Assembly (NCBI GenBank): GCA_022722495.1
Contig: JAIJLI010000058.1
Location: 1-8,754 of the forward strand
Origin: Dialister sp.
GTDB taxonomy: Bacteria; Bacillota; Negativicutes; Veillonellales; Dialisteraceae
Direction of reading: 5' to 3'
Length of the DNA stretch: 8,754 nt
Part shown: piece after piece, positions 6,896 to 8,754 of the stretch
Layout of the letters: every line of letters begins with the position of its first letter
Position numbering within the stretch: the first letter of the stretch is position 1
Translations under genes and position numbers: made by a program
The notes under the pieces: generated by a model
Database searches by the model: none
Told to the model about the DNA's origin: nothing
What the model saw: only the letters and a program-made list of their open reading frames with translations

Positions 6896-6950
6896 CAGGT
6901 TCGTAGTTAGCCTAAGGGGCGTGCCGCCCCTTGACTCTGAACCTGATTTT
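6896..6950 (+). terminator. Probable terminator of the trmK-NIF3 operon
   Basis: A two-layer hairpin. The outer stem is CAGGTTC (6896-6902) with GAACCTG (6939-6945), and the inner stem is AAGGGGC (6914-6920) with GCCCCTT (6926-6932). Only a short, imperfect T tract (ATTTTAAT) follows, so termination may be partial. Confidence 0.65.
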
Positions 6951-6960
6951 AATCTTTCTC

Positions 6961-6989
6961 TTGAAAAAATTCCGTCTCCATGCTATACT
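6961..6989 (+). promoter_or_regulatory. Promoter of rnpB
   Basis: TTGAAA (6961-6966), a 17-base spacer and TATACT (6984-6989) with an extended -10 TGC. The expected start near 6996 coincides with the 5' end of the RNase P RNA. Confidence 0.9.
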
Positions 6990-6995
6990 GTAGCA

Positions 6996-7341
6996 CGCGA
7001 GCAGGAAAGATGATTGCGGGCCGTAAGGCGTGAGGAAAGTCCGAGCTTCGCAGGGCAGGATGCCGGATAACGTCCGGCGGGAGTGATCCTAGGGAAAGTG
7101 CCATAGAAAAGGAAACCGCCACGCAAGTGGTAAGGGTGGAAAGGTGCGGTAAGAGCGCACCAGCAGTCGGAAGACCGGCTGGCTTGGTAAACCCCATCCG
7201 AAGCAAGACCGAATAGGGAAGGGTTGAGGTTGCCCGCTGACCTTCCGGGTTGCGTCGCTTGAGCAGTCGAGCAATCGGCTGACTAGACAGATAATCATCA
7301 CCACGCAAGTGGGACAGAACTCGGCTTATTGAATGCTCGCC
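6996..7341 (+). ncRNA. rnpB: RNase P RNA, class A
   Basis: The catalytic RNA of RNase P, which removes 5' leaders from precursor tRNAs together with the RnpA protein. Helix P1 is formed by GCGAGC (6997-7002) and GCTCGC (7335-7340), which fixes both ends to within a few bases. The universal core is clear: GAGGAAAGTCCGAGC (7032-7046) and, near the 3' end, GGGACAGAACTCGGCTTA, whose CTCGG (7320-7324) pairs with CCGAG (7041-7045). GCCATAGAAAAGGAAACCGC is the ancestral class A type of core rather than the Bacillus class B form. The octamer-like segment CCACGCAAGTGG occurs both near 7120 and near 7302. The gene is a stand-alone unit with promoter and terminator. Confidence 0.97.
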
Positions 7342-7352
7342 TTGAAAGAAAT

Positions 7353-7385
7353 GACGCTGTGACGTATGTCACGGCGTCTTTTTTT
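7353..7385 (+). terminator. Intrinsic terminator of rnpB
   Basis: GACGC and GTGAC (7353-7363) pair with GTCAC and GCGTC (7368-7378) around a GTAT loop, with one mismatch, followed by TTTTTTT (7379-7385). It begins 12 bases after the P1 helix. Confidence 0.95.
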
Positions 7386-7531
7386 GTTTGGTTCAAGGAA
7401 AGCCCGTGGGATGTGCTACCTTTTTACTACGCTAAAAGCCTCTCTTGAATTAGAAATGAGAAATAGTGGTGCAGAGTTTTGAATATATGGTATTCGCAAA
7501 AGATGGGAAGTTTGAAAGCAGGGATGAGTAG

Positions 7532-7653
7532 TTAGGGATTAGGGATTGGGAGTGACTAGTAACTAGTAACTAGAATACGACTTTCGGGCATCGCCTCATA
7601 TAATACTTGCGGCGAAGCCGCTACCACAACCTTGAACCCTGAACCTTGAACCT
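7532..7653. repeat. Intergenic element with three 7-bp tandem repeat blocks
   Basis: Three short tandem arrays, all with period 7, lie close together. TTAGGGA occurs twice plus a variant (7532-7551). ACTAGTA occurs twice plus ACTAG (7555-7573). ACCTTGA, ACCCTGA, ACCTTGA and ACCT follow in series (7629-7653). Between the second and third is a GCGGC-GAA-GCCGC hairpin (7609-7621). GGTTCAAGG at 7390-7398 is the exact inverse of CCTTGAACC at 7630-7638 and 7644-7652. The rest of the gap after rnpB (7386-7531) contains only a weak GAATA/TATTC hairpin (7481-7495) and no gene. Confidence 0.7.
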
Positions 7654-7673
7654 AAAAATATTTCCCTATCCCC

Positions 7674-7702
7674 TTGCTTTCCCCTTTTTCTTTTGGTAGA
7701 AT
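7674..7702 (+). promoter_or_regulatory. Promoter of rpsB
   Basis: TTGCTT (7674-7679), a 17-base spacer and TAGAAT (7697-7702), set immediately after the heptamer-repeat element. The start is expected near 7709, leaving a leader of about 124 nt. Confidence 0.75.
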
Positions 7703-7708
7703 AAATAA

Positions 7709-7832
7709 CGCATGAGTACACATGTCTGGCGGACTCTGCATCTGTGCTTGCGGGAATAATTTTATTTCACACATTTCCGAAGTGGCTGCAGGGGAGGAAA
7801 CGGACAGAGGTTAAAAACAGGAGGTTTTTATT
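7709..7832 (+). promoter_or_regulatory. rpsB leader with hairpin at the ribosome binding site
   Basis: The leader can form CTGCA (7736-7740) with TGCAG (7787-7791) around CGGGAA/TTTCCG (7751-7756 with 7774-7779, one G·T). Just before the start, TAAAAAC (7812-7818) pairs with GTTTTTA (7824-7830), placing the AGGAGG Shine-Dalgarno (7819-7824) almost exactly in a 5-base loop. Many ribosomal protein operons are autoregulated through such leaders. That S2 binds here is inference only. Confidence 0.5.
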
Positions 7833-8588
7833 ATGGCAGTTGTATCCATGAAACAGTTACTCGAAGCAGGCGTTCACTTTGGTCATCAGACCCGTCGTTG
7901 GAATCCGAAAATGGCACGTTTCATTTTCACGGAAAGAAACGGCATCTACATCATCGACCTGCAGAAGACTGTAAAGAAAGTAGAAGAAGCATACGCTTTC
8001 CTGCGTGAAATCGCAGCTACCGGTGCTCCGATCCTTTTCGTCGGCACCAAGAAACAGGCGCAGAATTCCGTGAAGGAAGAAGCTACCCGTTGCAATCAGT
8101 TCTATGTCAATGAACGTTGGCTGGGCGGCATGCTCACCAATTTCCGTACCATTCAGACCCGTATCGCTCGTCTGAAAGAACTGGAAAAAATGTTTGAAGA
8201 AGGCACCACTGACCAGTATCCGAAGAAGGAAGTCATCCTGATGAAACGCGAACTGGAAAAACTGGAAAAGAACCTGGGCGGCATCAAAGACATGAAGAAG
8301 ATCCCGGGCGCACTCTTCATCATTGACTCCAAGAAAGAAGAAATCGCTATTGCCGAAGCTCACAAGCTGCACATTCCGGTTATCGCTACCGTTGATACCA
8401 ACTGCGATCCGGATGTTGTTGATTTCCCGATCCCGGCAAATGATGATGCTATCCGTGCTGTAAGACTGCTTGCTTCCAAGATGGCTGACGCTGTCCTCGA
8501 AGGCCGTCAGGGTCAGCAGGAAGCTGAAGCTGCTAAAGAAGCAGAAGCTGAAGAAGCTCCGGCTGAAGAAGCTGCTGAACAGGAATAA
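7833..8588 (+). CDS. rpsB: 30S ribosomal protein S2
   Basis: Protein of the small ribosomal subunit that sits between head and body near S1 or the mRNA exit. The 251 residues begin with the family signature [22 protein letters not shown] and continue with [29 protein letters not shown] and the helical hairpin around 105-155. [12 protein letters not shown] and the conserved VDTNCDPD and [10 protein letters not shown] motifs follow. The final ~25 residues are a low-complexity Ala/Glu-rich acidic tail, a common variable extension. AGGAGG lies 8 bases before the ATG. The codon choice (GCT, GAA, CGT, AAA) is that of a highly expressed gene. It heads the usual rpsB-tsf pair, interrupted here by a terminator. 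Confidence 0.98.
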   Translation: MAVVSMKQLLEAGVHFGHQTRRWNPKMARFIFTERNGIYIIDLQKTVKKVEEAYAFLREIAATGAPILFVGTKKQAQNSVKEEATRCNQFYVNERWLGGMLTNFRTIQTRIARLKELEKMFEEGTTDQYPKKEVILMKRELEKLEKNLGGIKDMKKIPGALFIIDSKKEEIAIAEAHKLHIPVIATVDTNCDPDVVDFPIPANDDAIRAVRLLASKMADAVLEGRQGQQEAEAAKEAEAEEAPAEEAAEQE

Positions 8589-8597
8589 TGGCTGTAT

Positions 8598-8644
8598 AGG
8601 AAATTCGGCCTGCGCTTTGCGTAGGCTGGGGATTTCCTTTTTTT
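8598..8644 (+). terminator. Terminator between rpsB and tsf
   Basis: AGGAAAT (8598-8604) pairs with ATTTCCT (8632-8638), enclosing GCCTGCGC with GCGTAGGC (one G·T), followed by seven T residues (8638-8644). It should reduce the amount of transcript that reaches tsf. Confidence 0.88.
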
Positions 8645-8692
8645 GAGAAATTTTTACAAACACCTTACTGTTTTATGATGGAGGTCATAAAG

Positions 8693-8754
8693 ATGGCAAT
8701 TACCGCTAGCATGGTCAAAGATCTGCGTACAAAGACTGGCGCAGGCATGATGGA
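8693..8754 (+). CDS. tsf: Elongation factor Ts, N-terminal start
   Basis: EF-Ts exchanges GDP for GTP on EF-Tu. Only the first 20 codons lie in the window. They read MAITASMVKDLRTKTGAGMM, the conserved UBA-like N-terminus of EF-Ts, and the gene runs off the right edge. GGAGGT (8680-8685) lies 7 bases before the ATG. A TATGAT overlaps this ribosome binding site and is too close to serve as a promoter, so expression probably depends on readthrough from rpsB. Confidence 0.95.
   Translation, partial: MAITASMVKDLRTKTGAGMM

Noticed and set aside
7532..7551. Telomere-like TTAGGG units
   Set aside because: Only two full heptamers (TTAGGGA) within a bacterial intergenic repeat; no link to chromosome ends.
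8653..8679. Possible tsf promoter TTTACA with TATGAT
   Set aside because: The spacer is 15 bases and the predicted start would fall inside or after the tsf ribosome binding site.

Overview
This window looks like chromosomal housekeeping DNA from a member of the Firmicutes. I infer the Negativicutes (a Dialister- or Megasphaera-like organism). The reasons are the Firmicutes-type trmK–NIF3 gene pair, an RNase P RNA with the class A core rather than the Bacillus B type, strong AGGAGG-type ribosome binding sites, and many T-tailed intrinsic terminators. The genus is a guess; no database search was possible. Every gene lies on the + strand and most transcription units carry their own promoter and terminator. 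There are no transposases, integrases, phage genes, CRISPR arrays or defence genes.

Layout. 1-684: the C-terminal part of a protein with a sigma-70 region-4-like DNA-binding helix-turn-helix, closed by a strong terminator. 891-3488: leuS (leucyl-tRNA synthetase) with a near-consensus promoter, a short leader without a T-box, and its own terminator. 3489-3717: a hairpin-rich REP-like intergenic repeat, then an extended -10 promoter. 3718-4389: a small exported protein of unknown function. 4390-4977: about 590 bases without a convincing protein gene. This stretch holds interleaved inverted repeats, then about 380 bases with many possible helices that end in a textbook terminator. I read it as a candidate non-coding RNA of no class I can name. 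4931-5101: a CAU-anticodon tRNA, probably tRNA-Ile2, with promoter and terminator. 5167-6890: trmK and a NIF3-family gene, translationally coupled by an ATGA overlap. 6961-7385: rnpB (RNase P RNA) with promoter and terminator. 7386-7832: an intergenic region with three blocks of 7-bp tandem repeats, then the rpsB promoter and a leader with a hairpin at the Shine-Dalgarno. 7833-8588: rpsB. 8598-8644: a terminator between rpsB and tsf. 8693-8754: the first 20 codons of tsf (EF-Ts).

Function. Almost everything recognised serves translation: charging tRNA-Leu (LeuRS), decoding AUA (tRNA-Ile2), modifying tRNA (TrmK), maturing tRNA 5' ends (RNase P), the small ribosomal subunit (S2) and elongation (EF-Ts). 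The parts that established families do not explain are the 4390-4845 region, the exported protein before it, the heptamer-repeat element before rpsB, and the truncated region-4-like protein at the left edge. The most interesting candidate is the structured RNA at about 4463-4845.
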